Counted from the first letter of the stretch, positions 36,179 through 45,694 are shown. The stretch: 64,000 nucleotides of DNA from Alphaproteobacteria bacterium (GCA_003246625.1 QJZR01000020.1:1-64000); one strand, 5' to 3'. The notes: generated by a model not told the origin, from the letters alone. Numbers and translations: made by a program.

Positions 36179-36820
36179 CTAGGCCTTGCGCGGCTGACCG
36201 TAGGTTTCGAATTTCGCGAGCACGCGGTCCATCTCGTCGTCGGGAAGGACGATCGGCTCGCCGATCTGCAACACCCGCCAATACTGCTCGGCCAGTTCCT
36301 CGACCTCAAGCGCGAGTTTCAGCGCGGCGTCGAGATCGGCGGCGAAGGCGATCATTCCATGGTGCGCCAACAGGCAGGCGGTGCGCCCCTCCAGCGCCGC
36401 CAGCGCCGCGTCGGAAAGCGCCTGGCTGCCGAAGGTGGCGTAGGCGGCGCAGCGGATATCCTTTCCCCCCGCCACCGCCACCATGTAGTGGAAGGCGGGA
36501 ATGCCGATGCGGCGGCAGGCCAGGGCGACGCAGAACGGCGCGTGGGCGTGCACCACCGCCCCCGCCTCGGGCCGCGCCGCATAGATGTCGCGATGCATCC
36601 GCCATTCGCTGGACGGCGCGAAGGCGCCGCGATGGGTGCCTTCCAGGTCCATTTCGGTCATGTCGGCGGGGGCCAGGCGCGGCGTCGGCACGCCGGACGG
36701 GGTGATCAGGAAGCCGTCGTCGGTGCGCACCGAGACGTTGCCCGCGGTGCCCCGGTTGATCCCCAGACGGCCGAGTTCGGAAGCCGTCCTCAACAGGTCG
36801 AAACGCTGGCGAGAGCTCAT
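36179..36820 (-). CDS. Class II (FucA-like) aldolase, candidate 5-(methylthio)ribulose-1-phosphate / 5-deoxyribulose-1-phosphate aldolase
   Basis: The 213-residue protein closely follows L-fuculose-1-phosphate aldolase: [37 protein letters not shown] (catalytic Glu), [13 protein letters not shown] and LLAHHGMIA (three zinc His), ending KFETYG. It overlaps mtnA by 4 bp and lies in a run with mtnP. In Rhodospirillum rubrum a FucA-like aldolase in this setting splits methylthioribulose-1-phosphate into DHAP and 2-(methylthio)acetaldehyde (the DHAP shunt). The context therefore argues against fucose use and against MtnB dehydratase. The assignment to the shunt is inference. Confidence 0.85.
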   Translation of the reverse strand: MSSRQRFDLLRTASELGRLGINRGTAGNVSVRTDDGFLITPSGVPTPRLAPADMTEMDLEGTHRGAFAPSSEWRMHRDIYAARPEAGAVVHAHAPFCVALACRRIGIPAFHYMVAVAGGKDIRCAAYATFGSQALSDAALAALEGRTACLLAHHGMIAFAADLDAALKLALEVEELAEQYWRVLQIGEPIVLPDDEMDRVLAKFETYGQPRKA

Positions 36821-37914
36821 TGGGCGTGCTCCGGATAGAGGGAGGCCAGCCCCTCGCGGCTGGCCGGGCAGACGCCGCGCTCGGTGACCAGGGCGGTGAC
36901 CAGACGGGCGGGGGTGACGTCGAAGGCATAGTTGGCGCAGGCGCTGCCTTCCGGCACCAGGCGCACCGTTTCCACCCGGCCGTCGCCGGTCAGGCCCGCG
37001 ATGTGCGATTGTTCCCGCGCCGAACGCTGCTCGATGGGAATCTGCGCGACGCCGTCGGTCAGCGTCCAGTCGACGGTCGGCCCGGGCAGGGCGACGAAGA
37101 ACGGCACGCCGTTGTCGAACGCCGCCAGCGCCTTCAGATAGGTGCCGATCTTGTTGCAGACGTCGCCGGTCGCCGTGGTGCGGTCGGTGCCGACGATGCA
37201 GGCGTCGACCAGGCCGTGCTGCATCAGGTGGCCGCCCGCGTTGTCGGCTATCACCGTGTGCGGCACGCCGTGCTGCCCCAGTTCCCACGCGGTCAGGCTG
37301 GCCCCCTGGTTGCGGGGGCGGGTTTCGTCCACCCAGACGTGGATCGGCAGGCCTTCCTCGAAGGCGCGATAGATCGGCGCCAGCGCGGTGCCCCAGTCCA
37401 CCGTCGCCAGCCAGCCGGCGTTGCAGTGGGTAAGGACGTTCAAACGCTGCGGCCGCCCCTTCTTCTCGAAGATGTCGCGGAACAGGGCGAAGCCGTGTTC
37501 GCCGATGGCGCGGTTGATCTCCACGTCCTCGTCGGCGATGTCGTTGGCGCGCATCCAGGCGGCCAGGGCCCGCCGGTTCGGCGCCACCGGCAACAGCGCC
37601 GCGCGCATCTCCGCCAGCGCCCAACGCAGGTTGACCGCGGTCGGCCGGGTGGCGAGCAGAAGATCGTGGGCGGCGGCGACGTTCGCGTCGGAGGAATCGT
37701 CCTCCATCGCCAGCGCCATGCCATAGGCGGCGGCGGCGCCGATCAGGGGCGCGCCGCGTACCTGCATGGTGGAAATCGCCGTGGCGGCTTCCTCCACGGT
37801 TCTCAGACGCGCCACCTCGAAGACGTGCGGCAGCAGGGTCTGGTCGATGATTTCCACCGTCTTGCCGTCGTCGGCGGGCCAGATGGTGCGGGTGGCGATG
37901 CCGTCTACCTTCAT
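36817..37914 (-). CDS. mtnA: S-methyl-5-thioribose-1-phosphate isomerase
   Basis: The 365-residue eIF2B-related isomerase has [40 protein letters not shown] (catalytic Cys in HCNAG), [30 protein letters not shown] (catalytic Asp) and the C-terminal [10 protein letters not shown]. It converts methylthioribose-1-phosphate to methylthioribulose-1-phosphate. It is coupled to the aldolase gene by an ATGA overlap and starts 10 bp after mtnP. Confidence 0.95.
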   Translation of the reverse strand: MKVDGIATRTIWPADDGKTVEIIDQTLLPHVFEVARLRTVEEAATAISTMQVRGAPLIGAAAAYGMALAMEDDSSDANVAAAHDLLLATRPTAVNLRWALAEMRAALLPVAPNRRALAAWMRANDIADEDVEINRAIGEHGFALFRDIFEKKGRPQRLNVLTHCNAGWLATVDWGTALAPIYRAFEEGLPIHVWVDETRPRNQGASLTAWELGQHGVPHTVIADNAGGHLMQHGLVDACIVGTDRTTATGDVCNKIGTYLKALAAFDNGVPFFVALPGPTVDWTLTDGVAQIPIEQRSAREQSHIAGLTGDGRVETVRLVPEGSACANYAFDVTPARLVTALVTERGVCPASREGLASLYPEHAQ

Positions 37915-37924
37915 CGGTCCCTCG

Positions 37925-38794
37925 TCACGCCAGACGGCCGATGATCGGCTTCAGTTTCTCGGCCACCGCCGGGTCGCGCGCCTCGGGCGGGGTGATCAGG
38001 GCGTGCTGCAAGGCGGTGCCGCAGCCCTTCGGGCAGTCGCCGCGTTCCGCCGCCAGCTTCGGCGCCACGGCGCGGATCAGGGCGCGGGCGTTGTCGGCGT
38101 TGGCCAACAGCACCTTCACCACCTGCTCGACGGTGACGCTGTCGTGGTCGGGGTGCCAGCAGTCGAAGTCGGTGACCATCGCCACCGTGGCGTAGCAAAG
38201 CTCCGCCTCGCGCGCCAGCTTCGCCTCGGGCATGTTGGTCATGCCGACCACGTCGCAGCCCCAGGAACGATAGAGTTCGGACTCCGCCTTGGTCGAAAAC
38301 TGCGGCCCCTCCATCACCAGATAGGTGCCGCCCCGCTTGCAGGGCAGCGACAGTTCCGCCGCCGCCCGCTCGATGGCGTCGCCCAGGCGGGCGCACACCG
38401 GTTCGGCGCAACTGACGTGGGCGACCAGGCCGGTGCCGAAGAAACTTTTCACCCGGGCGAAGGTGCGGTCGATGAACTGGTCGACGACGACGAAGCTGCC
38501 GGGCGGCAGATCCGCCCGCAGGGAGCCCACCGCCGACATCGAGATCACCTCGGTCACCCCCAGCATCTTGAGGGCGCAGATGTTGGCGCGGAAGTTGAGC
38601 TCGGACGGCGGGATGCGGTGGCCACGCCCATGACGCGGCAGGAAGGCCAGTTTCTGGCCGTTCAGGGTGCCGGTGAGAATCTCGTCCGAGGGGGCGCCGA
38701 AGGGAGTGTCGACCTTTACCCAGCGGCGATCTTCCAACCCGTCGATGTCATAGATCCCCGACCCGCCGATCACCCCGAGAAACGGCTGCACCAT
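37925..38794 (-). CDS. mtnP: S-methyl-5'-thioadenosine phosphorylase
   Basis: This protein has 289 residues from the ATG at 38794. It has [15 protein letters not shown] (phosphate loop), [58 protein letters not shown] and [20 protein letters not shown]. It cleaves methylthioadenosine, a by-product of polyamine or homoserine-lactone synthesis, to adenine and methylthioribose-1-phosphate. It is the first gene of the minus-strand salvage operon. Confidence 0.95.
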   Translation of the reverse strand: MVQPFLGVIGGSGIYDIDGLEDRRWVKVDTPFGAPSDEILTGTLNGQKLAFLPRHGRGHRIPPSELNFRANICALKMLGVTEVISMSAVGSLRADLPPGSFVVVDQFIDRTFARVKSFFGTGLVAHVSCAEPVCARLGDAIERAAAELSLPCKRGGTYLVMEGPQFSTKAESELYRSWGCDVVGMTNMPEAKLAREAELCYATVAMVTDFDCWHPDHDSVTVEQVVKVLLANADNARALIRAVAPKLAAERGDCPKGCGTALQHALITPPEARDPAVAEKLKPIIGRLA

Positions 38795-38887
38795 CGTCCG
38801 ACCCCCTTGTCCGAAAAAAGAAAAAAGCACGCCCCGCACCTTACCCCCACCGGGCGGCGGCGGACAAGGGGCGGGGCGGATTTCCGT

Positions 38888-40840
38888 TCAGTGCACCGAG
38901 GCCCAGACGCGGCGCTTCAACGCATAGAACAGCACGGTCAGGGCGAAGATGAACAGCACCGCCTTCACCCCCAGGGCATGGCGGTGCTCCAGCTCCGGCT
39001 CCGCCGCCCATTGCAGGAAGGCGGTGACGTCGCGGGCGATCCGCTCGGCATCGTTGGGGGCGCCGTCGGCGAACTCGACGACGCCGTCGCTGATCTGCGG
39101 CGGCATGCCGATGGCGTTACCCGCGAACACGGTGTTGTAGTACTTGCCGGGCGGCAGGGTCGTTTCGCCGGGAGGATCGGCGAAGCCTGTGATCAGCGAG
39201 AAGACGTAATCCGGGCCGCCCATCCGCGCCTTGACGATCAGCGACAGGTCGGGCGGCAGGGCGCCGCCGTTGGCCGCCATCGCCGCCTGGTCGTTGGCGA
39301 ACGGCGCGGGGAAGCGGTCCGAGGGCAGGCCCTTGCGTTCGAACATGTCGCCGTTTTCGTCGGGGCCGTCGGCGACCTGATAGGACGCGGCGATTTCCTT
39401 CACCGCGTCCTCGGTATAACCGAGCGCGCCGAGGTTGCGGAACGACAGCAGCTTCATCGAATGGCAGGCGGCGCAGACCTCGCGATAGACCTGATAGCCA
39501 CGGCGCAACTGCGCCTCGTCGTAGGTGCCGAACACCCCCTGCCAGCTCCACGCCTGGCGGGTCAGGTGCCCGCCTTCCGAGGCCAGCGCCGAACCGCCGA
39601 GGGCGGCGAACACCGCGAAGGCCATCACCGCCTTGGCCAGAACCGGGGTGCCGATGCTTTCCGGCAGGGGCTTGGTCTTCTCGAACCGCGACAACAGGGG
39701 CAGGAACACCAGAAGGTGCAGGAAATAGTACCCGGCGGCGAGGCGGCCGACGGTGATCCACACCCCCTCGGCGGGTTGCGACCCGGCGTACCCCAAAACG
39801 AAGCAGTCGGCCACGAACAGCCAGAACGCCTTCTTGAACCAGGGGCGGAAGGTGGCGGAGCGCACCTTGCAGCTATCCAGCCACGGCAGGGCGAACAGCA
39901 CCAGGATCGCCGCGAACATCGCGATCACCCCCATCAGCTTGTCCGGCACCGCGCGCAGAATGGCGTAGAAGGGCAGGAAATACCATTCCGGCACGATGTG
40001 CGGCGGCGTCACCATCGGGTTGGCGGGGATGTAGTTGTCGGGATGCCCCAGGACGTTGGGATACCAGAAGACGAAGACGCAATAGACGATCAGGAACACG
40101 CCGATGCCGAAGAAATCCTTCACCGTGTAGTAGGGGTGGAAGGGGATGGTGTCCTGCGGCCCCCGAACGTCGATGCCCAAGGGGTTGTTCGACTTCACCG
40201 TGTGCAGCGCCCAGACGTGGATCACCACCACGCCGAGAATCGCGAACGGCAGCAGGAAGTGCAGCACGAAGAAGCGATTGAGGGTCGGGTTGTCGACCGA
40301 GAAGCCGCCCCACAGCAGGGTGACGATGGCGTCGCCGACCACCGGCACCGCCGAGAACAGGTTGGTGATCACGGTGGCGCCCCACAGGCTCATCTGCCCC
40401 CAGGGCAGCACGTAGCCCATGAAGGCGGTGGCCATCATCAAAAGCAGGATGACCAGGCCGATCCACCACAGAAGCTCGCGCGGCGGCTTGTAGGACCCGT
40501 AGTAAAGCCCCCGGAAGACGTGGACGTAGACGACGACGAAGAACATCGACGCGCCGTTCATGTGCAGATAGCGGATCAGCCAGCCATGGTTGACGTCGCG
40601 CATGATCCGCTCGACCGAATTGAAGGCCATGTCGACGTGCGGCGTGTACTGCATCGCCAGGAACAGGCCGGTGACGATCATCACCACCAGCATGAATCCG
40701 GCGAGGGAACCGAAATTCCACCAATAGTTCAGGTTCTTCGGCGTCGGATAGTCGACCGCGCTGTGCTTCATCAGCGAAATGATCGGCAGACGGCTGTCGA
40801 ACCAGTCCAGGGCCTTTTGCAGTTTTCCGGGGGCGCTCAT
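38888..40840 (-). CDS. fbcH: Fused cytochrome b / cytochrome c1 (FbcH type) of the bc1 complex
   Basis: The 650-residue chain joins two subunits. Residues 1 to about 400 are cytochrome b, with the four heme His in the [20 protein letters not shown] pair and the later [18 protein letters not shown] pair, and the Qo motif VPEWYFLPF near 284. A second signal-like segment follows ([16 protein letters not shown], then SEGG). Cytochrome c1 comes next, with heme site [13 protein letters not shown] near 455, the Met ligand region GNAIGMPPQ, and a C-terminal anchor ([20 protein letters not shown]). In Bradyrhizobium FbcH is cleaved into b and c1 after export; the ALA/SEGG site predicts the same here. 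The complex oxidises ubiquinol and reduces cytochrome c. Confidence 0.95.
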   Translation of the reverse strand: MSAPGKLQKALDWFDSRLPIISLMKHSAVDYPTPKNLNYWWNFGSLAGFMLVVMIVTGLFLAMQYTPHVDMAFNSVERIMRDVNHGWLIRYLHMNGASMFFVVVYVHVFRGLYYGSYKPPRELLWWIGLVILLLMMATAFMGYVLPWGQMSLWGATVITNLFSAVPVVGDAIVTLLWGGFSVDNPTLNRFFVLHFLLPFAILGVVVIHVWALHTVKSNNPLGIDVRGPQDTIPFHPYYTVKDFFGIGVFLIVYCVFVFWYPNVLGHPDNYIPANPMVTPPHIVPEWYFLPFYAILRAVPDKLMGVIAMFAAILVLFALPWLDSCKVRSATFRPWFKKAFWLFVADCFVLGYAGSQPAEGVWITVGRLAAGYYFLHLLVFLPLLSRFEKTKPLPESIGTPVLAKAVMAFAVFAALGGSALASEGGHLTRQAWSWQGVFGTYDEAQLRRGYQVYREVCAACHSMKLLSFRNLGALGYTEDAVKEIAASYQVADGPDENGDMFERKGLPSDRFPAPFANDQAAMAANGGALPPDLSLIVKARMGGPDYVFSLITGFADPPGETTLPPGKYYNTVFAGNAIGMPPQISDGVVEFADGAPNDAERIARDVTAFLQWAAEPELEHRHALGVKAVLFIFALTVLFYALKRRVWASVH

Positions 40841-40861
40841 CTCTCAGTCATCTCCCACCGA

Positions 40862-41395
40862 TCATCCGATGCGGACCAGGGTATCGCTCAGGAAGGCATA
40901 GGCCGGCACCGCCAGGTTGGCGGGCGCCGGGCCCTTGCGGATGCGCCCCGAGGTGTCGTAGTGCGAGCCGTGGCAGGGGCAGAACCAGCCGCCGAAATCG
41001 CCGCGCGGGTCGGCGGGCTTCTGCCCCAGGGGCACGCAGCCGAGGTGGGTGCAGACGCCGACCAGGATCAGCCATTCGGGACGGGTGACGCGCGCCGAAT
41101 CCGGCTGCGGATCGCGCAGGTCGGCCAGGGGCACGGCGTCGGCGGCGGCGATCTCGGCGGCGGTGCGGCGGCGGATGAACACCGGCTTGCCGCGCCATTT
41201 CACGGTGATCGCCTGCCCCGCCGCGATCGGCGAGAGGTCGACCTCGACGGAGGACAAGGCGCGGGTGTCGGCGGCGGGGTTGAGGCTGTCGACGAACGGC
41301 CAGACCACCGCGGCGGTGCCCACCGCGCCCACCGCGGTCGCGGCATAGAACAGGAAGTCGCGGCGCGTCGCGTCCTTGATCGTGTGTTCGGCCAT
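40862..41395 (-). CDS. petA: Ubiquinol-cytochrome c reductase, Rieske iron-sulfur subunit
   Basis: This protein has 177 residues from the ATG at 41395. A Tat-type twin-Arg start ([18 protein letters not shown]) doubles as membrane anchor. The [2Fe-2S] ligands are in [12 protein letters not shown] and [11 protein letters not shown]. It is the first gene of the bc1 operon, 21 bp before fbcH. The open frame runs further upstream through trmL antisense sequence without support. Confidence 0.95.
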   Translation of the reverse strand: MAEHTIKDATRRDFLFYAATAVGAVGTAAVVWPFVDSLNPAADTRALSSVEVDLSPIAAGQAITVKWRGKPVFIRRRTAAEIAAADAVPLADLRDPQPDSARVTRPEWLILVGVCTHLGCVPLGQKPADPRGDFGGWFCPCHGSHYDTSGRIRKGPAPANLAVPAYAFLSDTLVRIG

Positions 41396-41525
41396 ACCTA
41401 TCCCCCGTCCGTAGCCCAGGCGTCTCGGCACTTGTGCAACACCTGGGAATTGGCTACGCCCATTCCTAGGGTCCATCCCTTGAAAAAATACCAGATTTCT
41501 TCGCCTTCCTCGAAAGGTTCCGCCG

Positions 41526-41981
41526 ATGCGCGTCGCCCTGTTCCAACCCGACATCCCGCAGAACGTCGCCGCGGTGGCGCGTCTGTCCGCCTGCTTCGGC
41601 GTGCCGCTGGACGTGATCGGGCCGGAGGGCTTCGTCTGGGACGATAAGCGCCTGAAACGGGTGGGCATGGACTATCTGGAACATGCCGAGATCGTCCGCC
41701 ATGCCTCGTGGCGGGCTTTCCTCGACGCGCGCGGCGGCGCGCGGCTGGTGCTGCTGACCACCCGGGGGGCGACGCCGCTGCCCGGGTTCGCCTTCGCGGC
41801 GGACGACATCCTGCTGTTCGGACGGGAAAGCGCGGGGGTGCCGGACGCGGTTCACGACGCCGCCGACGCCCGCGTCGTGGTGCCGATGCGGGCCGTCGCC
41901 CGCTCGCTGAACCTGGCGCAGACCGCCGCCATCGCCCTGGCCGAGGGCCTGCGCCAGACGCACGGTTTCCCGGCACCCTGA
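41526..41981 (+). CDS. trmL: tRNA (cytidine(34)-2'-O)-methyltransferase
   Basis: The 151-residue minimal SPOUT protein has [54 protein letters not shown] and the knot segment [20 protein letters not shown]. It 2'-O-methylates the wobble base of tRNA-Leu isoacceptors. It is divergent from petA across 130 bp, which must hold both promoters. Confidence 0.94.
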   Translation: MRVALFQPDIPQNVAAVARLSACFGVPLDVIGPEGFVWDDKRLKRVGMDYLEHAEIVRHASWRAFLDARGGARLVLLTTRGATPLPGFAFAADDILLFGRESAGVPDAVHDAADARVVVPMRAVARSLNLAQTAAIALAEGLRQTHGFPAP

Positions 41982-41986
41982 CCGGA

Positions 41987-42667
41987 TCAGCGCGCCGCGA
42001 CGGGCACGAAACACAGGTTGGGGGAAGATCCCTTGTCCAGCCAGTCGCGCCAGGCGGGCCATTCGGCCAGGGCGGCGGCGATCGCCGCCTGGCCGTCGGC
42101 GGCGGGGACCACGCCGTTGCCGGCGCGCAGCGCCTTGGCGTAACGGTTCGAATTTTCCAACGCGCCGCACAGGTCGAAGAAAGCGACGCCGCAACGCGCC
42201 GCGATGCCCGCGAAGCCCTGGGTCAGGCCGCGCAGCCGCACCGGATCGTAGAACAGCGCACTTCCCTGACGGCCGAGCAGCGACGCCCCGCCGCCCCGCA
42301 CCGGCGGCGGCCCGATCCAGAACACCGCGCGCCAGGAGGCGGCCTCGGCGATCACGCATTCCGCCATGTAAAGGGTCTCGGGCAGGGAGACCCGCACCCC
42401 CTCGCCCCCCACCGCCTGGTCGTTCAGGCCGAAGCAGAAGACCAGGGCCGACATCGGCAGGCCGGACAGGCGTGCCTCGGCCTCGGCGCGCCAGCGCCGG
42501 GCGACGTCGGCGGTGGTGTTGCCCTCCACCGCCAGGACATAGGGAACCAGGGCGTGCCCGGCGTCGCGTTCCCGCCGTACCAGACGATGCGGCCAGCCGA
42601 ACCCCTCGGGGTCGCGCAGCCCCAGCATCATCTCGTCGCCGAAGAAGCAGACCGAATGCTTGGCCAT
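41987..42667 (-). CDS. SGNH-hydrolase-fold protein lacking the catalytic triad
   Basis: This protein has 226 residues from the ATG at 42667, which has AGGAGAAC upstream. The GDSL/SGNH blocks are recognisable but altered: block I reads FFGDEMMLGL, with Glu where the nucleophile Ser should be. Block III keeps the Asn in FCFGLNDQAV. The usual D-G-V-H-P block V reads GNGVVPAADGQ, so the Asp and His are lost as well. Such a protein probably cannot act as an esterase by the usual mechanism and may bind a carbohydrate or acyl ligand. It lies tail to tail with trmL. Confidence 0.75.
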   Translation of the reverse strand: MAKHSVCFFGDEMMLGLRDPEGFGWPHRLVRRERDAGHALVPYVLAVEGNTTADVARRWRAEAEARLSGLPMSALVFCFGLNDQAVGGEGVRVSLPETLYMAECVIAEAASWRAVFWIGPPPVRGGGASLLGRQGSALFYDPVRLRGLTQGFAGIAARCGVAFFDLCGALENSNRYAKALRAGNGVVPAADGQAAIAAALAEWPAWRDWLDKGSSPNLCFVPVAAR

Positions 42668-42692
42668 GCCCTGTTCTCCTGCTTGATCCCCC

Positions 42693-42712
42693 ATTCAGGG
42701 ATATCCCTGAAT
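42693..42712. promoter_or_regulatory. Perfect 20-bp palindrome upstream of the SGNH-like gene
   Basis: ATTCAGGGATATCCCTGAAT is a perfect palindrome, 26 bp upstream of the SGNH-like start and 25 bp after the cca stop. Its symmetry and lack of a loop favour a dimeric-repressor operator over an RNA hairpin. Confidence 0.5.
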
Positions 42713-42736
42713 CCTTCCACGCGAAAGTGACCTGCG

Positions 42737-44050
42737 TCACCCGTTTTCCGCTTTCCCCGAGGCCTCTCCCAGACGGGACAGCAAGGCGGCGCGGTCCGGC
42801 GCGAAATCCGCCGCCGCCCAGGCGGTTTCCAGACGCCGCAGCTCCTCGCCGAGGCCGGGGCCGGGCGGCCAGCCGCGTTCCAGAAGATCGGCGCCGCGCA
42901 GCGGAAACTCCGGCACCGGGCGGGTTTCCGGCAGGTGCAGCAGTTCCTCCCAGGCGGCGGTACCGCACGCCCCGGGGCACGGCCCCGCCGCGCCATAACG
43001 GGCGCGTTCGTCCGCCCAGGCCAGCAGCACCCGGTCGCGATAGGCCTCCGCCCCCGTCCGCCACAGGATGCGGCGCGCGGTTTCCGGCGGCGTTTCCACC
43101 GTCAGCGGTCCCTCCGCCACCGGCTCCAGCATGTCGAGCAGGCGGGCGCGCCCGGCGTTCGACAACCGCCAGGCATCCGCCAGGGCCGCCGCCCGCGCCG
43201 CGTCCGCCGCCGGCTCGCCGGTGGCGATCAGGGCCGCCAGCCGCCGCAGGGGGTCGGCGCCGACGCCTGCCGCCTTGATCCCCCGCGTCTCCAGCCAGGC
43301 GAGCAGGCGCAACCGCCCGGCGTCGATGGGTTCCGGCAGCAGGTGGGGGATCAGCCCCTCGCCGCGCATCAGCAGAAGCACCCCGCCGGGATCGGAACCT
43401 TCCAGAATGCCCAGCATCTCCGCCCGCACCCGTTCCCCCGACAGGCCGTCGAGCAACGGCGCCTGCCTGCGGATGGCGGACAGCGCCGCCGGGTCGGCGG
43501 GCGGCGCGCCGAAGCGTCCGAAGAAACGGAAGAAACGCAGGATGCGCAAGGCGTCTTCCGCGATGCGGCTGTCCGCATCGCCGACGAAGCGCACCCGCCG
43601 CGCCCCCAGGTCGGCGATGCCGTCGAAGGGGTCGTAGACCGCGCCGTCGGGGTCGGCGTAAAGCGCGTTGATGGTCAGGTCGCGGCGCGACGCGTCGGCC
43701 AGCCAGTCGTCGGTGAAGGCGACCACCGCGTGGCGGCCGTCGGTTTCGACGTCGCGGCGCAGGCTGGTGATCTCGAAGGGGCGCGACGGCGTCACCGCGG
43801 TCACCGTGCCGTGGGAAAAGCCGGTGGGCACGGCGCGGATGCCCGCCGCCGTCAGCAGGCGGGTCACCTCCGCCGGGGGGCGGTCGACGGCGATGTCGAC
43901 GTCGTGCACCGGTCGGCCGAGCAGCGCGTCGCGCACGCAGCCCCCGGCGAAACGCGGGCAGGCCCCGTCCGCCGCCAGCGCGGCGATCACCGCGCGGGTG
44001 TCGGGATGGACCAGCCAATCCTGCGGCGACAACTGCCCCACCGGCTCCAC
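42737..44050 (-). CDS. cca: CCA tRNA nucleotidyltransferase / poly(A) polymerase family
   Basis: The 437-residue protein has the class II nucleotidyltransferase core: CPRFAGGCVRDALLGRPVHD, then VDIAVD with the DxD metal Asp, ASRRDLTINALYAD, and GARRVRFVGDADSRIAEDAL followed by RILRF. The helical C-terminal half is long. It adds or repairs the 3' CCA of tRNA; a poly(A)-polymerase specificity cannot be ruled out by eye. DUF6111, NUDIX and DUF1285 genes upstream form the usual alphaproteobacterial group. Confidence 0.92.
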   Translation of the reverse strand: MEPVGQLSPQDWLVHPDTRAVIAALAADGACPRFAGGCVRDALLGRPVHDVDIAVDRPPAEVTRLLTAAGIRAVPTGFSHGTVTAVTPSRPFEITSLRRDVETDGRHAVVAFTDDWLADASRRDLTINALYADPDGAVYDPFDGIADLGARRVRFVGDADSRIAEDALRILRFFRFFGRFGAPPADPAALSAIRRQAPLLDGLSGERVRAEMLGILEGSDPGGVLLLMRGEGLIPHLLPEPIDAGRLRLLAWLETRGIKAAGVGADPLRRLAALIATGEPAADAARAAALADAWRLSNAGRARLLDMLEPVAEGPLTVETPPETARRILWRTGAEAYRDRVLLAWADERARYGAAGPCPGACGTAAWEELLHLPETRPVPEFPLRGADLLERGWPPGPGLGEELRRLETAWAAADFAPDRAALLSRLGEASGKAENG

Positions 44051-44074
44051 GCGACCCTCCCCCGGGTTTGGAAA

Positions 44075-44220
44075 AACAACGACTTCATGGAGGGTCGCAG
44101 ACCCTCCATACCTCCCTCAACTCTTTTTTTGCGGCAATCGACCATCCCGTCGCCCCGTGACGATTTCATGGCTCTGCGCGCAAAAACCAGGAAATGGGGA
44201 CGTGGGCGCCGAACTCCCCC
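44075..44220. repeat. Intergenic repeat family 1, copy C
   Basis: It has the hairpin ATGGAGGGTC-GCA-GACCCTCCAT (44087-44109), then the same tail as copy A: GCGGCAATC, CCCCGTGACGATTT, CTGCGCGCAAAAACC and AGGAAATGGGGA. It lies between DUF6111 and cca, which run in the same direction, so it may attenuate the transcript. Confidence 0.78.
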
Positions 44221-44227
44221 GGGAGCT

Positions 44228-44497
44228 TCAGTCCTTCGGCGGCAGATGGTGGCCCGGCACGATGCGGCCGTCCTTGTATTCCGGCGGCACGTAGGTCGAC
44301 CCGGCGGGAGCGCCGTCGAACGCCGCGAAATACCCCAGAACCGCCAGCAGACACACCGTGCCCGCGACGAACAGCCAATGCCAGGGATGCTTCCAGTCCC
44401 GCTCCGCGCCGAACTTCTTCATCAGCCAGACCCACGCGAAATAGGCCGCGAAGGGCATCAGGAAGGGCAGCAGATAGCGCAGCAGGGAACTAGTCAT
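44228..44497 (-). CDS. DUF6111 family membrane protein
   Basis: The 89-residue protein has two transmembrane helices (LLPFLMPFAAYFAWVWLM and WLFVAGTVCLLAVLGYFAA) and a conserved soluble tail with YVPPEYKDGRIVPG. Its function is unknown. It overlaps the NUDIX gene by 8 bp, so the two are cotranscribed. Confidence 0.85.
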   Translation of the reverse strand: MTSSLLRYLLPFLMPFAAYFAWVWLMKKFGAERDWKHPWHWLFVAGTVCLLAVLGYFAAFDGAPAGSTYVPPEYKDGRIVPGHHLPPKD

Positions 44498-45185
44498 CGG
44501 CGATCATCAGGCGGGAGAAGTTAACCAGGATGCCCGCCGTCGCCCCCCAGATGAAACGGTCGCCGAAGGGGATGCCGTAATAGCCCCGGCGCAGGCCGTC
44601 CTCGTCGCGGAAGTGGCGCTGGTGCTGCGCCGGGTCGAGCAGATGGACAAGCGGCGCCTCGAAGATGTCGGCGACCTCGAAGGGATCGGGGGTCAGGGAA
44701 AACGGCGGCGACACCACGCCGACCACCGGGGTGATCGCATAGGCGGTCAGGGTGACGTACTGCGGCAGGGTGCCGAGGATGCGCACCCGCGCCGGGTCGA
44801 GGCCGGTTTCCTCGGCGGTTTCGCGCAAGGCGGTGGCGGCGATGTCGGCGTCGTCGTCTTCCTTGCGGCCGCCGGGAAACGAGATTTGGCCGGGATGGTG
44901 GTGCAGGTGGTCGGTGCGTTTGGTCAACAGCACGGACAGTCCCTCCGGCCGCTCGATCAGGGGAACCAGCACCCCGGCGGGACGGGTCTTTTCCAGGGTG
45001 GGGCGCCAGTCCTCGCGCCCCGGCGTGGCGGACAGGATGTCGGTCCCCTCGTTAAGGGACGCGGAAATCCCAAGGTCGGACAGGGTCGGACAGGGACCCA
45101 GTTCCGCCAGACGCGCCGCGATGCGGGAAACCGTGAGACCGGCTAGTCGGTCCCACCGAGAACAAAGAACCGCCGACTGCTCCAT
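44490..45185 (-). CDS. NUDIX hydrolase (CoA pyrophosphatase-like)
   Basis: The 231-residue protein has RPAGVLVPLIERPEGLSVLL and SFPGGRKEDDDADIAATALR leading into the NUDIX box ending RETAEETGL. TKRTDHLHHHPGQISFPGG is the NuCoA-type segment seen in CoA diphosphatases. It likely hydrolyses CoA or its derivatives. The ATG at 45185 has AAGGAAG upstream and lies within the end of the DUF1285 gene (43-bp overlap). Confidence 0.88.
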   Translation of the reverse strand: MEQSAVLCSRWDRLAGLTVSRIAARLAELGPCPTLSDLGISASLNEGTDILSATPGREDWRPTLEKTRPAGVLVPLIERPEGLSVLLTKRTDHLHHHPGQISFPGGRKEDDDADIAATALRETAEETGLDPARVRILGTLPQYVTLTAYAITPVVGVVSPPFSLTPDPFEVADIFEAPLVHLLDPAQHQRHFRDEDGLRRGYYGIPFGDRFIWGATAGILVNFSRLMIADD

Positions 45186-45694
45186 AGACCGAACTCTTCC
45201 TTTCCGTCGTGTGTCCGGGCCTCGCCCAGGGCCGCGAGCTCGTAATATACCGGACGGGACACCCGTGCCGAAACGCCGTCTTCCAACCGGACATAGGGAA
45301 TTGGGTCGCCGGTTTCGGGATCGGGAACCGTGAACAGGGGGTGCGCCGCGTCGAGGGTGACGATGCGGTCGATGTTGGTGCGGAAGCTCAGCACTTGGTC
45401 CTGCCCCGAGCCGGAGCGGAACACCTCGACCGCCAGGAAGGGCACGTCCTCCACCTCCACCGGCAGGGGGGCGGGGTCGCAGGGCAGATGCACCTCGTAG
45501 CCGCCGCTTTCCGACCGGCGCAACCGCGAGGCCAGCAGGCAGACCATTTCCTTGCGGGCGAAGGGGCGGCCGTCGAAATACCAGACGCCGCGGCGGTCGA
45601 TGCGCAAGCCCTGGCCCCCGGAAAGCGATGCGGCCGCGGGCATCGCCGCGCCTGACTTGCCACCCTCCGGGACCGATACCACCGACCACGCCAT
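45143..45694 (-). CDS. DUF1285 domain-containing protein
   Basis: The 183-residue protein has the DUF1285 pattern: RIDRRGVWYFDGRPFARKEM, EDVPFLAVEVFRSG, LSFRTNIDRIVTLDAAHPL and VSARVSRPVYYELAALG. Its function is unknown, but the domain regularly sits with NUDIX and cca genes in alphaproteobacteria. It is the first gene of the minus-strand group. Confidence 0.88.
   Translation of the reverse strand: MAWSVVSVPEGGKSGAAMPAAASLSGGQGLRIDRRGVWYFDGRPFARKEMVCLLASRLRRSESGGYEVHLPCDPAPLPVEVEDVPFLAVEVFRSGSGQDQVLSFRTNIDRIVTLDAAHPLFTVPDPETGDPIPYVRLEDGVSARVSRPVYYELAALGEARTHDGKEEFGLWSSRRFFVLGGTD

Noticed and set aside
36179-36820. MtnB (methylthioribulose-1-phosphate dehydratase) for the class II aldolase-fold gene
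   Set aside because: The sequence follows FucA almost block by block, and mtnC/mtnD partners are absent.
37766-41647. 1293-codon plus-strand open frame across mtnA, mtnP, fbcH and petA
   Set aside because: A shadow spanning four well-supported minus-strand genes; the translation is His/Arg-rich nonsense.
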